Shown here: piece by piece, positions 15,501 to 23,422 of the stretch
Position numbering within the stretch: position 1 is the first letter of the stretch
Layout of the letters: the number at the start of each line of letters is the position of its first letter
Origin: an uncultured Bacteroidales bacterium
GTDB lineage: Bacteria; Bacteroidota; Bacteroidia; Bacteroidales; Bacteroidaceae
Direction: 5' to 3'
Length of the DNA stretch: 33,212 nucleotides
Assembly: GCA_902801475.1 (NCBI GenBank)
Contig: CADCIO010000035.1
Span: 1 to 33,212, forward strand
The notes under the pieces: generated by a model
What the model was told of the DNA's origin: nothing
The model's database searches: none
Seen by the model: only the letters and a program-made list of their open reading frames with translations
Position numbers and translations under genes: made by a program

Positions 15501-17074
15501 CTCCATTTATGCCCGATCAATTGCTGGGTTTCAAGGGAGAGATGGCTGGTGGCATGAAGATAACAGGACCGATGAGTGCCCTCCTCTTCAATGGCGCTTT
15601 GTTGCCCAAGGATGTCCACCTCCTTTCCGTTCCGTATAACATAGACCTCAGGTTGGCCAACGACAGCATCGTCTTCAATAATAGCCGTGTGGACTTCGAC
15701 TCCTTCAAGTTCTATGGAGCCGATGCCACCAATCCGTTGACCCTCAATGGTTATTTGGATTTCTCCAACTTCGACGAACTCTTCATGTCGCTCTCGCTCA
15801 ATGGACGTAACTTTAAACTGATTGAGGCTAAGCCTACCAGAAATTCCTTGCTCTATGGCGACATGTATGGCGACTTCTTCACGCGTGTCATTGGCTCAAC
15901 GAAAGACTTGACTGTGCGTGGTCTTGTGCGTGTGTTGCCCACCACTAATATCACCTACATCATGTCGGAGACGGCACTCTACCAAACAGACCGACTCGAA
16001 GACATTGTTACCTTTGTCGATTTCGATGCTCCACCACCTCCCAAGGAGTCTATTCCGAAGAAGACCTATATGGGTATCGATATGAACCTGGTGCTCAGTA
16101 TTGAGGATGGAGCCAGGCTGCGTGGTGAGTTCTCTGCCGACAAGCAGAGCTATGTCAATGTGCAGGGTGGTGGTAACATCACGATGTCCTACACGCCTGA
16201 AGGTGTGTTCAACATGCAGGGACGCTACACCATCAATGAGGGTGAGATGAAGTACACCCTTCCTGTCATTCCACTCAAGACCTTCTCCATCCATCCGGGT
16301 TCCTACATCGAGTTTGCAGGTAAGCCTGGTAATCCGCTGCTGAACATCACAGCCACAGAACGCATGAAAGCTACTGTTTCAAGGGAGGACGGTTCTTCTC
16401 GAACGGTACCATTCGATGTGGGTCTGAAGATTTCCAACACCCTGCAGGATATGGGTTTGGAATTCATCATCGATGCACCAGAAGACCAATCCGTGCAGAA
16501 CGAGCTTGCTGCCAGCTCTGCTGAAGACCGCAACAAACTGGCTGTGGGTATGTTGGCAACGGGTATGTATTTGTCCAATTCCAATGGTAAGGGACTTGCT
16601 GCAGGTAATGCGCTGAGTGGCTTCTTGGAGGATGAAATCAACAAGATTGCAGGCAATGCCCTCTCCACGATGGTCAATGTGAGTGTGGGAGTGGGACAGA
16701 CTGTTCGTGAAGATGGTTCAAGGCGAACGGATTATTCTTTCCAGTTCTCCCGCAAGTTCTTCTCCGACCGTCTGAATGTGATCATTGGTGGTAAGGTAAG
16801 TTCTGATAACAGCACTACTCGTCGTGAATCAGGTGCTTACATTGATAATGTGTCGTTGGAGTGGCGACTCGACAATGGTGGCACTCAATACATCCGTCTT
16901 TTCCACGAGAAAGACTACTCCAGTTTGATTGAGGGTGAGTTGGACAGAAATGGTGTTGGTGTGGTGCTTCGCAAGAAAGTGGACAATCTTTCCGAACTCA
17001 TTTTCTGGAAACGGCGCAAGAAGGAGGACGTGCAACAGGAGGACAACACTAACCCAGAGCAAACTAAAGAATAG
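12548..17074 (+). CDS. tamB: TamB-type translocation/assembly module protein (inner-membrane anchored)
   Basis: A 1508-aa AsmA-like/TamB protein. The N-terminal helix (about residues 12-35) anchors it in the inner membrane. The long repetitive beta-rich body spans the periplasm, and the DUF490/TamB C-terminal domain ends the protein, with the conserved segment LEFIIDAPEDQSVQNELAA near residues 1306-1324. TamB works with a TamA-type barrel in outer-membrane protein insertion or lipid transport. The best start is GTG 12548, one base after the mdh stop (VKKYGKYTLLGWSW). A TTG at 12500 would overlap mdh by 47 bases and adds nothing conserved; the next in-frame ATG would remove the membrane anchor. 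tamL follows after 4 bases. Confidence 0.92.
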   Translation: MKKYGKYTLLGWSWRVLLGIVLTPIFLFLLLFVLIYCPPVQKFAVDKAAEMLSEEMGMEVSVERVRLKFPLDLSMGGVLAIHEGDTVLDARELDLTMKPLPLFQLQAEVDGFHLYDAKLNTKGMIDAAIIKGNLAELSLDSHSTDIKQGLAVVNKALLRDADLQVLLNDSVPEDTSTIDWRVQLDDLSLQKVKLAVLLTPNADSTWVTANLGEMQTKAYIDLKESAYRVDWLDMKESAIAYDLQKEPRKPQQFDSNHLLFEDVCLKIDSLSYVGDDFSMNLRQLATKEQSGLTITETQGRVEMDSLALTIPQLHMRTEDSDLSLAYRMDMNAFDDENPGKFSLVSEGQIGKGDVLYFTRMGGADTKDVCTMLNKELPVRPLEVQLQADGNLQTLDVSQLHLKVPGKVVVDGSATLWDVANDLSLQTKLKAKDAYGAAVDLDGGYVMASDAYRADMTFSNLVVNNYVAMDERTVLSGKVKANGRGFDFLSPSTTFDATANLTNAYMGKLNLSNVNADATLKGSQLQLALTADNDQVQTDLTFDGTLKRNLIEGVLDLNLPYADVQSMGFSEDVLTTSATGTMQFSYNMDKLFQVDSHVDVLKLKMGNDSINTDAFYLFAEALKDTTSATVRTGDLDFAFFTPNNLFNLMPKVEKLQKEVVKQFKAREVNLDMLKSYLPEMTLHITAKNNNPLSDVLKMYGIRFNEFAADIQASPFSGLRGDGHVYTFKKDSVRVDTAFFELAQDSTKFDYHVGMQCSDQPLLPAFRANLDGYLKANEVDAHLTYFDKKDQKGIDIGVRGLANDSCVNFSLYPQTPIIAHREFSINSDNYITTRPNRPIMADVRLTCLSDSSYLAVYADESDIGKQIANVIVNDLNIGEWLKVVPLPGLPKMDGMLNVDATYIDQGENFMVEGVMNADRFAYEGMNMGDLSSRFTYMPQGDARHVIDATVGYNDRDVLQLDGTYNAEGEGALDADLAFLDVPMDMLSPFMPDQLLGFKGEMAGGMKITGPMSALLFNGALLPKDVHLLSVPYNIDLRLANDSIVFNNSRVDFDSFKFYGADATNPLTLNGYLDFSNFDELFMSLSLNGRNFKLIEAKPTRNSLLYGDMYGDFFTRVIGSTKDLTVRGLVRVLPTTNITYIMSETALYQTDRLEDIVTFVDFDAPPPPKESIPKKTYMGIDMNLVLSIEDGARLRGEFSADKQSYVNVQGGGNITMSYTPEGVFNMQGRYTINEGEMKYTLPVIPLKTFSIHPGSYIEFAGKPGNPLLNITATERMKATVSREDGSSRTVPFDVGLKISNTLQDMGLEFIIDAPEDQSVQNELAASSAEDRNKLAVGMLATGMYLSNSNGKGLAAGNALSGFLEDEINKIAGNALSTMVNVSVGVGQTVREDGSRRTDYSFQFSRKFFSDRLNVIIGGKVSSDNSTTRRESGAYIDNVSLEWRLDNGGTQYIRLFHEKDYSSLIEGELDRNGVGVVLRKKVDNLSELIFWKRRKKEDVQQEDNTNPEQTKE

Positions 17075-17078
17075 ATAC

Positions 17079-19421
17079 ATGAAGGCGTTACGATACATAT
17101 TATACATATATATAGTGGGCATGGTCGTGGCATGTTCCACCACTTCCCATCTGCCAGAAGGGGAGACGCTCTATACGGGTGTGAAGAAGATGAAGGTATA
17201 TGACCAGAAGGGAACGATGGCTGAAGATTTGGCAGTGACGGAAGTGAAGGCTGCATTGGCATACAAGCCCAATGGCTCTCTCTTGGGCAGCTCGTCCAAG
17301 CGAAGCCCTCTTCAGGTGGGTCTTTGGATTTACAATGCCTACGTTGATAAGCCGCGCACAGGATTCAACAAGTGGATGTTCAACTCCTTTGCTGGCACTC
17401 CTGTCACCATCTCCAGCGTGTCACCTGAAACGCGTACCAAGGTGGCAACGAACATCCTGCAAAACTATGGATACTTCCGTGGTGACGTTGATTATAGCCT
17501 CATTGACCAGCGTAAACCTCGTACTCAACGCATCGCTTACGACATCCATTTGGGTGAGCCCTACCTCTATGACAGCATCCGCTATGCCTTCCGCGACAGC
17601 ATTCAGGACAGCATCCTTCATGCCACAGAGAAAGAGGCCTACCTTCATCAAGGCGACCAATTCTCCACGCTGAACCTCACCAACGAGAAGGATCGTATCG
17701 TCAGCGCGTTTCGCAACAACGGCTTGTATTACTACCGTCCTGATTACATCAACTACTTTGCCGATTCCACCAACGTCCCCTATCGGGTGAAGCTGCTCGT
17801 GGTGCCTGGCATTGATTTGCCTGATGCTGCTTATCGTCAGTTCTATTTCGGCAACACCAGCGTCTATATCCGTAAGAGCCGCACCCGTACTGCTAACCAA
17901 CAACGTCGCAGAGACAGAGCTATCAATGTATATGATGACTCCATTCAGCGACGTCGGCTGAAGGTTGCTTATCAGGGCGACCGCCTTCCCATCGCCGAAC
18001 GAGTGATGTTGAAGAACTTCAAGTTCCATCCTGGACAGATGTTCAATCAGTCACGTGTCGATCAGACACTGACCAATCTTCGTCGCATGGATATCTTCTC
18101 GAATGTCAAGTTCACCTTCACTCCGCGTGACACCACAGGCGTGAATGACACCATTGACACCCGTCTCGAACTGACGATGGATCAACTGATCAATGCCGAG
18201 ACGGAATTCAGTTTCACCCATAAGTCTAATTCACAAATCGGTCCTGCTGGAGGTATCACCATTTCCAAGCGAAACGCCTTCCGTCATGGCGAGACCTTGG
18301 CGGTGGGACTTCGAGGCAGTTACGAATGGACAACGCGTAGGATGTATGGCGAAACGGAGCGCATCAACTCCTATCTGGCAGCGATGGACGTCTCCCTGTC
18401 CTATCCTTGGATTGCTTTCCCTTGGCTTAACAAACGCTTCTATAAATACCCCACCGCTACTGAATTCAAATTCACCATAGAGCAGCGCAAACGAGCATAT
18501 TACTATCGTTTGATGTCCTCCACCATCGAGGCTACCTACGACTTTCAGACGTCCCGCTCGTGGAGTCATCGGCTTACCCCTCTCACGGTCACCTACAACA
18601 AGATGCAGAACACCACAGACAGGTTCGATTCCATCTTCTATTTCAATCAAGCTCTCTACATGTCTCTGCAAGATGTATTCGTCCCTGCACAGCAATATAC
18701 CATCACTTATGACAACACGTGGAATAATCGCATTCGTCACACAATGCACTTTGAGGGAACGGTGAAACAATCGGCCAACTTCCTCAACCTCACCAATGCG
18801 CTGCTGGGGTTCGACTATTACCAGAAGGATAAACAGCTGCTTTCCACTCCTTATTCCCAGTTCCTCAAATTCAACTTCCAGCTTAAGAACATCTTCCATA
18901 TCACAGAGAAGACTTCCATCGCTACCCGTGTGCAACTGGGTGCCATTTGGTCATACGGCAATTCTGACTATGCGCCCTACAACGAACTCTTTTATGTGGG
19001 TGGTGCCAACAGCATACGTGCCTTCTCTATTCGTAGTATTGGTCCAGGACGTTTCAAGGATGACTATCTGAATCTCTATCTGGCTCAGACAGGCGACATC
19101 AAGTTGGAGATGAATGTCGAATATCGTTTCCCCATCATCAATGCCTTCCAAGGAGCTCTCTTCGTCGATGCAGGAAACGTGTGGCTCATGCGTGAAGACT
19201 CCTATCAGGTGGGTGGCAAGATAGGGGATGGAGGATTTTTCAATACACTTGCTGTCGGCACAGGATTTGGACTCCGCTACGACCTCGACTTCCTCATTCT
19301 CCGACTCGACCTCGGACTCGGTCTCCATTTGCCTTACGACACAGGCAAAAAATCCTACTACAATATCCCCAAGTTCAAGGACGCTCATGCCATCCACTTC
19401 GCTGTTGGCTATCCGTTCTAA
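17079..19421 (+). CDS. tamL: TamA-like outer-membrane barrel protein with lipoprotein signal (TamL type)
   Basis: A 780-aa Omp85-family protein. The signal peptide ends in a lipobox, IVGMVVAC, with lipidated C19, so this is the Bacteroidetes lipoprotein variant TamL and not a plain TamA. POTRA-like regions occupy roughly residues 150-400, and a 16-strand barrel domain from about 430 ends in the C-terminal phenylalanine of GYPF, the usual BAM recognition residue. The LSTPYSQFLKF and GGANSIRAF stretches are typical of the barrel; the second corresponds to the conserved loop region near the C-terminus. ATG 17079 is chosen because it yields the signal peptide; the longer frame from 16929 lies inside tamB. 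It is the last gene of mdh-tamB-tamL. Confidence 0.92.
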   Translation: MKALRYILYIYIVGMVVACSTTSHLPEGETLYTGVKKMKVYDQKGTMAEDLAVTEVKAALAYKPNGSLLGSSSKRSPLQVGLWIYNAYVDKPRTGFNKWMFNSFAGTPVTISSVSPETRTKVATNILQNYGYFRGDVDYSLIDQRKPRTQRIAYDIHLGEPYLYDSIRYAFRDSIQDSILHATEKEAYLHQGDQFSTLNLTNEKDRIVSAFRNNGLYYYRPDYINYFADSTNVPYRVKLLVVPGIDLPDAAYRQFYFGNTSVYIRKSRTRTANQQRRRDRAINVYDDSIQRRRLKVAYQGDRLPIAERVMLKNFKFHPGQMFNQSRVDQTLTNLRRMDIFSNVKFTFTPRDTTGVNDTIDTRLELTMDQLINAETEFSFTHKSNSQIGPAGGITISKRNAFRHGETLAVGLRGSYEWTTRRMYGETERINSYLAAMDVSLSYPWIAFPWLNKRFYKYPTATEFKFTIEQRKRAYYYRLMSSTIEATYDFQTSRSWSHRLTPLTVTYNKMQNTTDRFDSIFYFNQALYMSLQDVFVPAQQYTITYDNTWNNRIRHTMHFEGTVKQSANFLNLTNALLGFDYYQKDKQLLSTPYSQFLKFNFQLKNIFHITEKTSIATRVQLGAIWSYGNSDYAPYNELFYVGGANSIRAFSIRSIGPGRFKDDYLNLYLAQTGDIKLEMNVEYRFPIINAFQGALFVDAGNVWLMREDSYQVGGKIGDGGFFNTLAVGTGFGLRYDLDFLILRLDLGLGLHLPYDTGKKSYYNIPKFKDAHAIHFAVGYPF

Positions 19422-19431
19422 AGTGTCTTCT

Positions 19432-21057
19432 TTATAATGCGTAATTGATGCCTAACTTCCATTCGTGGCTCTTGCCTGTGATGGAGGGGTAGTAGCGGTA
19501 GTTTCCATGACGGAGGTAGAATTCGTGATGGAAGGTGAGATGTAGGTTTCTGTAAAGGTAGAGATTGAGATAAAGGCGGTTTTGGAAGATGCTGTGTTCG
19601 CCTTTGTCTCCCCATGCTTCAATGCCATCTTCCTGTTGCTGATGATATTCGAATTTATTGTCTGTGTAGATGGCAAGTTTCTCAGGTGTTTCGCCTTTCA
19701 GGATGAAGAGACGCATGAAATAGAGGTCTTCACCTACGGAGAGATAACGGTTGAGGGCGAACTGGAAACGGTAGCGGAGGGAAGCACCAGTGCCGAAGTT
19801 GTAACGGCGGAAAGGGTAGTAGTCGGCAGAACTGCCACCTAGAGGAACAGCAGAGAGCATGAAATCGTGGGTGAGGGTCGTTTTACGACCGTGACGCTCC
19901 ACATAGAGTCCTCCTCCAAAACTAGCTGCCTCAGAAATCATAGCGAGGTTGCCAGGAGCTTGTTTCGAGTTCTTGCTATAGTGGTCGATGTATTTGATGT
20001 TCTGATAGAAACCAAAATCGAGTTTCCATTGATGTGACATCTGACGTTGGATAGAGCCGATACGTCCGCGAATGTCTAGTTCACCAACCGTTGGGTGCTC
20101 AGAAGAGCAATTGACGAGGACATAGACACTAAACTGGTCGTATGCACGTGGGCTTTTACCCTCATCGAGGTGGTTGAAGTGGTTGCCATAGTTGAAACGG
20201 AAATCGAGGAAGGGGATGTGCTCGTAGTAACGCTCACCTGCCTGCGGGTGAACGGGCTCACGGTCGTAAAGATAGCGGTCACCTACACCAATCTGGAAGG
20301 AATAGGGCATGGGTTCTTCTTTTTTGCCAGCATTGAAGCGGTTGACGCGGAACATCTCGCCTGACATCATACGATGGAGACCACGCACAGGGTTGAGCAG
20401 CGTACCTACAATTTCGCGAATGACACGCTGTGGACCTTGTTTAGTGTTATCAAAGAAGATGTCGGACACACGATGGGTGACTTCGCCCATTGCTGCACCT
20501 CCAATACCTGTGGAAAGGAGGTCGTTGTAGGCAGGACGGTTGGTCTCACAGAAAACTTCCCACGTGAGAGAACCCACCACAGGGTAGAGGAGGGAAACAC
20601 CATAGGAATTACCGTGCTCGCGTGCAGCATTGTAGAACATGCTACCATGAAAAGGATGGGAGAATTGGTTGCCTGAAAAGCTGTCATTGTCCCACACCCA
20701 GCTTTCTGTGAGGTTCTGACGCAGGCTGGCGTTGGTGACGCGTGCCCAATCGCGGTCAGTCACGAAGTGATCCCATCCCAGCACGAGGGCATTGATGCCA
20801 ATGTCTTCAACAAGTGCCTGTAGCCCTGGCAGTTTGGGTGCACCATTGGGCTTCTTCCCAAAGAAGTGCAGGGCACAGGAATATGGCGTCAGTGTGTCAG
20901 GTCTTTGTAAGTGGGTGCGGATGTTGGTAATGGAGTCGTTCCAGACCGAGTCGGGCTGTATCATGTTGGGCTCGGCAAGGTCAATCTCAGCAGCGTGCAA
21001 CGGACTGATGCTGCACACAAGGTAGAGAAAAATGGGGTGGATGCGACTAAAATTCAT
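19432..21057 (-). CDS. DUF3943 family protein, exported, probably outer-membrane associated
   Basis: A 541-aa protein with a signal peptide (MNFSRIHPIFLYLVCSISPLHA, cleavage near residue 22). Its body has WDHFVTDRDWARVTN, then SHPFHGSMFYNAAREHGNSYG and the ...STGIGGAAMGEVTHR...DPxG-like region characteristic of DUF3943 (PF13084). The C-terminal half alternates aromatic and polar residues like beta strands, consistent with a barrel. The function of the family is unknown. ATG 21057 is preferred because the in-frame starts further upstream lie at or before the probable transcription start set by TAACTTTG at 21098-21091. It is convergent with tamL (10-base gap) and divergent from radA. Confidence 0.85.
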   Translation of the reverse strand: MNFSRIHPIFLYLVCSISPLHAAEIDLAEPNMIQPDSVWNDSITNIRTHLQRPDTLTPYSCALHFFGKKPNGAPKLPGLQALVEDIGINALVLGWDHFVTDRDWARVTNASLRQNLTESWVWDNDSFSGNQFSHPFHGSMFYNAAREHGNSYGVSLLYPVVGSLTWEVFCETNRPAYNDLLSTGIGGAAMGEVTHRVSDIFFDNTKQGPQRVIREIVGTLLNPVRGLHRMMSGEMFRVNRFNAGKKEEPMPYSFQIGVGDRYLYDREPVHPQAGERYYEHIPFLDFRFNYGNHFNHLDEGKSPRAYDQFSVYVLVNCSSEHPTVGELDIRGRIGSIQRQMSHQWKLDFGFYQNIKYIDHYSKNSKQAPGNLAMISEAASFGGGLYVERHGRKTTLTHDFMLSAVPLGGSSADYYPFRRYNFGTGASLRYRFQFALNRYLSVGEDLYFMRLFILKGETPEKLAIYTDNKFEYHQQQEDGIEAWGDKGEHSIFQNRLYLNLYLYRNLHLTFHHEFYLRHGNYRYYPSITGKSHEWKLGINYAL

Positions 21058-21090
21058 CTGCACGAATAGGGGATGATCACAAATTTGGTG

Positions 21091-21098
21091 CAAAGTTA
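21091..21098 (-). promoter_or_regulatory. -7 promoter element of the DUF3943 gene
   Basis: TAACTTTG on the minus strand, 33 bases before the ATG at 21057. The upstream -33 zone is filled by the GTTAGGAG repeat. Confidence 0.6.
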
Positions 21099-21105
21099 TA
21101 AAAAA

Positions 21106-21134
21106 GTTAGGAGTTAAGGGTTAGGAGTTGGGAG
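21106..21134. repeat. TTAGGAG spacer repeat between divergent promoters
   Basis: Units GTTAGGAG, TTAAGGG, TTAGGAG, TTGGGAG stand in tandem between the DUF3943 and radA -7 boxes. The type matches the other heptamer spacers of this window. Confidence 0.7.
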
Positions 21135-21141
21135 TTTTTCT

Positions 21142-21149
21142 TACCTTTG
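21142..21149 (+). promoter_or_regulatory. -7 promoter element of radA
   Basis: TACCTTTG, 18 bases before the radA ATG at 21168, implying a very short leader and ruling out the longer frame from 21147. Confidence 0.6.
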
Positions 21150-21167
21150 TGGTCAAAAAGGGAAATT

Positions 21168-22574
21168 ATGGCGAAAGATAAGACAGCATACGTATGTAGT
21201 TCATGTGGTTATGACAGTCCGAAATGGATTGGCAAGTGCCCTGCTTGTGGAGAGTGGAACACGTTTCAGGAGGTGAAGGTAGGGAAGAAGGCTGCACCAA
21301 CAATGGCCTCTGATTTCAGATTGGATGTGAAATCCAGTCCCATCTCGATGTCGAAGATTGAGACGGAAGATGAACCGCGCATCAATATGCAAGATGGCGA
21401 ATTGAATCGTGTGCTGGGTGGTGGATTGGTGCCAGGGAGCATGACACTCTTGGGTGGTGAACCAGGCATTGGCAAATCGACGCTCATTCTTCAAACGGTG
21501 ATGAGGCTGAAGGGGATGAAGGTGCTCTATGTGAGTGGTGAGGAGAGCGCACGCCAGCTGAAACTCAGAGCGGACAGAATAAATCCTAACCCTAACAGTC
21601 AACTGTCAACTGTCAATTGTCAACTGTCAACCGTCATGGTGGTTTGTGAGGCGATGATTGAGATTGTCTTTGAGCACATCAAGACGGTGGAACCTGATTT
21701 GGTGGTGATTGACTCTATTCAGACGATGGCGACAGAGACGGTCGAGTCTTCTCCTGGTAGTGTGACCCAGATTCGTGAGTGCGCGGCCATGCTGCTGAAG
21801 TTTGCGAAAGAGTCGAACACGCCTGTCATCGTGATAGGCCATATCAATAAGGAGGGTACAATTGCTGGACCTAAGATACTGGAACACATGGTAGATACCG
21901 TCTTGCAGTTCGAGGGTGACCAGCACTATATGTATCGCATTGTGCGTGCCATCAAGAACCGTTTTGGCTCGACGGCAGAGTTGGGCATCTACGAGATGGT
22001 GCAGAATGGTTTGCGACCTGTGGAGAATCCATCAGAACTCCTGCTGAGCGATGTAAAGGATGGTGAGGAATTGAGTGGTGTGGCTGTGGCTTGCTCCATC
22101 GAGGGTGTGCGTCCTTTGCTGATTGAGACGCAGGCGTTGGTGAGCACGGCGGCATACGGCACTCCACAGCGTTCTGCCACGGGTTTCGACTTGCGACGTT
22201 TGAACATGCTTTTGGCTGTCTTGGAGAAGCGTGTGGGCTTCAAATTACCCCAGCGCGATGTCTTCCTCAACATCGCGGGTGGCATCCGTGTGACTGATCC
22301 TGCTATCGACCTGAGTGTGATTGCGGCCGTCTTGTCGAGCAATGTCGATACGGGCATCCCAAGAGACATCTGTTTCACAGGTGAGGTGGGTTTGAGTGGT
22401 GAGGTGCGACCTGTGAGCCGCATCGTGCAACGTATTGCTGAGGCTGATAAGTTGGGCTTCCGAAAAATCATCGTCCCCAAAGCGAATATGAATGGCATTG
22501 ATCCTGCGAAGTTCAAGATAATGATTGTACCTGTCAGAAAGGTGGAAGAGGCGTTACGAGAGCTGTTTGGGTGA
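21168..22574 (+). CDS. radA: DNA repair protein RadA
   Basis: RadA is a RecA-related, Lon-related ATPase that promotes branch migration in homologous recombination. The 468-aa protein has the four-cysteine zinc finger C10/C13...C24/C27, Walker A GGEPGIGKST at 96-105, the RadA-specific KNRFGS motif at 263-268 and a Lon protease-like C-terminal domain without the catalytic serine. An unusual segment at residues about 139-157 (NPNPNSQLSTVNCQLSTVM) comes from tandem CTGTCAA-type spacer repeats sitting inside the gene, just after the conserved RADRI helix. The frame stays open on both sides, so RadA is probably functional with a surface-loop extension. Transcribed alone; a short terminator hairpin follows. 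Confidence 0.95.
   Translation: MAKDKTAYVCSSCGYDSPKWIGKCPACGEWNTFQEVKVGKKAAPTMASDFRLDVKSSPISMSKIETEDEPRINMQDGELNRVLGGGLVPGSMTLLGGEPGIGKSTLILQTVMRLKGMKVLYVSGEESARQLKLRADRINPNPNSQLSTVNCQLSTVMVVCEAMIEIVFEHIKTVEPDLVVIDSIQTMATETVESSPGSVTQIRECAAMLLKFAKESNTPVIVIGHINKEGTIAGPKILEHMVDTVLQFEGDQHYMYRIVRAIKNRFGSTAELGIYEMVQNGLRPVENPSELLLSDVKDGEELSGVAVACSIEGVRPLLIETQALVSTAAYGTPQRSATGFDLRRLNMLLAVLEKRVGFKLPQRDVFLNIAGGIRVTDPAIDLSVIAAVLSSNVDTGIPRDICFTGEVGLSGEVRPVSRIVQRIAEADKLGFRKIIVPKANMNGIDPAKFKIMIVPVRKVEEALRELFG
21582..21637. repeat. CTGTCAA tandem repeat inside radA coding sequence
   Basis: CCTAACCCTAAC followed by about five imperfect copies of CTGTCAA (with one ATTGTCAA and one CCGTCA variant) lies in frame within radA. 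The same unit occurs in the spacer at 24879-24890. In RadA relatives as I know them the corresponding loop is short. Confidence 0.75.
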
Positions 22575-22580
22575 CAAATC

Positions 22581-22598
22581 GCGTTTTTAACGCTTTTT
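22581..22598 (+). terminator. Short intrinsic terminator after radA
   Basis: GCGTT-TTT-AACGC hairpin followed by TTTTTG, six bases after the radA stop. The stem is only 5 bp, so efficiency is uncertain. Confidence 0.55.
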
Positions 22599-22666
22599 GT
22601 GCATATTGTAAGTAATTGATTTCTTGTTTGTTACTCTTTTGGTCTGAAAAGTTGTGCACAAAATTC

Positions 22667-22697
22667 TTTGTGCTTTCAGATTTTTTCTGTAACTTTG
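22667..22697 (+). promoter_or_regulatory. Consensus promoter of the TetR gene
   Basis: TTTG (22667-22670), exactly 19 bases, then TAACTTTG (22690-22697): a perfect match to the Bacteroidetes consensus layout. Confidence 0.8.
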
Positions 22698-22706
22698 CAC
22701 CCAAAT

Positions 22707-22722
22707 CCAGCCTATGGGCTGG
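22707..22722 (+). promoter_or_regulatory. Leader hairpin of tetR (shared with gltX leader)
   Basis: CCAGCC-TATG-GGCTGG is a perfect 6-bp stem with a 4-base loop, 9 bases after the -7 box. The surrounding block matches the gltX leader. An in-frame ATG (22714) lies in the loop and could start a 14-residue-longer TetR, but it would bury the start codon in the hairpin. Confidence 0.5.
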
Positions 22723-22755
22723 GCACAACTCAAAAAACTAAAGCACTCAAAGATT

Positions 22756-23355
22756 ATGTCGGTTCAGAAGACAAGGGCACTTCTGGTGGACGTGGCTCGT
22801 CAACTGTTTGCCAAGAATGGTTTCGAAGACACGTCAATGAACGATATTGCAGTCGCTGCCAACAGAGGTCGCCGTACACTTTACACATATTTTAATAGTA
22901 AGGAAGAAATCTACCTTGCGGTCATCCAGACAGAATTGGAACGTCTGTATGAGCGTATGGAAGAGGTGGCTCGTAAACCCATCCAGCCAGAGGAGAAGAT
23001 GGTGCAGCTCATTTTTGCCCATTTGGAGGTGATGAAGGAGGCTGTCTATCGCAATGGCAACCTGCGTGCAGAGTTCTTCCGTGATGTGTGGAAGGTGGAG
23101 TCTGTGCGCAAGACGTTCGACAAGAACGAAGTTAACCTCTTCCGCCGCATCATGAATGAGGGTATTGATAAGGGACTGTTCGAGATTCGCAATGTGCGTC
23201 TTGCCGCTGAAATCATGCACTACTGCCTGAAGGGTTGTGAGGTGCCATATATCTATGGTCGATATGCAGCACAGAATGCTGAAGAACTATATCCCTATGT
23301 GCGTAGCATGGTGTTCAAGCATTTCTGCAAAACTCCGAGATATGGGAAATACTAA
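22756..23355 (+). CDS. TetR/AcrR-family transcriptional regulator
   Basis: A 199-aa regulator with an N-terminal TetR helix-turn-helix (residues about 8-55: ARQLFAKNGFEDTSMNDIA, then RRTLYTYFNSKEEIY) and an all-helical C-terminal ligand domain that I cannot assign to a ligand. ATG 22756 gives the usual short N-terminal arm (MSVQKTRALLVDVA). It has a consensus promoter and lies 67 bases before fabG on the same strand. Since TetR-type proteins often control neighbouring lipid or efflux genes, regulation of fabG or of fatty-acid supply is a fair guess but not shown by the sequence. Confidence 0.9.
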   Translation: MSVQKTRALLVDVARQLFAKNGFEDTSMNDIAVAANRGRRTLYTYFNSKEEIYLAVIQTELERLYERMEEVARKPIQPEEKMVQLIFAHLEVMKEAVYRNGNLRAEFFRDVWKVESVRKTFDKNEVNLFRRIMNEGIDKGLFEIRNVRLAAEIMHYCLKGCEVPYIYGRYAAQNAEELYPYVRSMVFKHFCKTPRYGKY

Positions 23356-23380
23356 CAAGCCCAGATGCTTGGCATTTTTT
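23356..23380 (+). terminator. Weak terminator-like hairpin between tetR and fabG
   Basis: CAAGC-CCAGAT-GCTTG immediately after the tetR stop, followed by GCATTTTTT. The stem is short; it may only attenuate read-through into fabG. No TAnnTTTG box is visible in the remaining 42 bases before fabG. Confidence 0.45.
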
Positions 23381-23422
23381 AATATAGCAACTTAATATTC
23401 ATTTATATAAATTTTTAATAAT

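Noticed and set aside
22598..22660. Possible small gene or attachment remnant between radA and the tetR promoter
   Set aside because: Only AT-rich sequence with no frame longer than a few codons and no repeat partner in the window.
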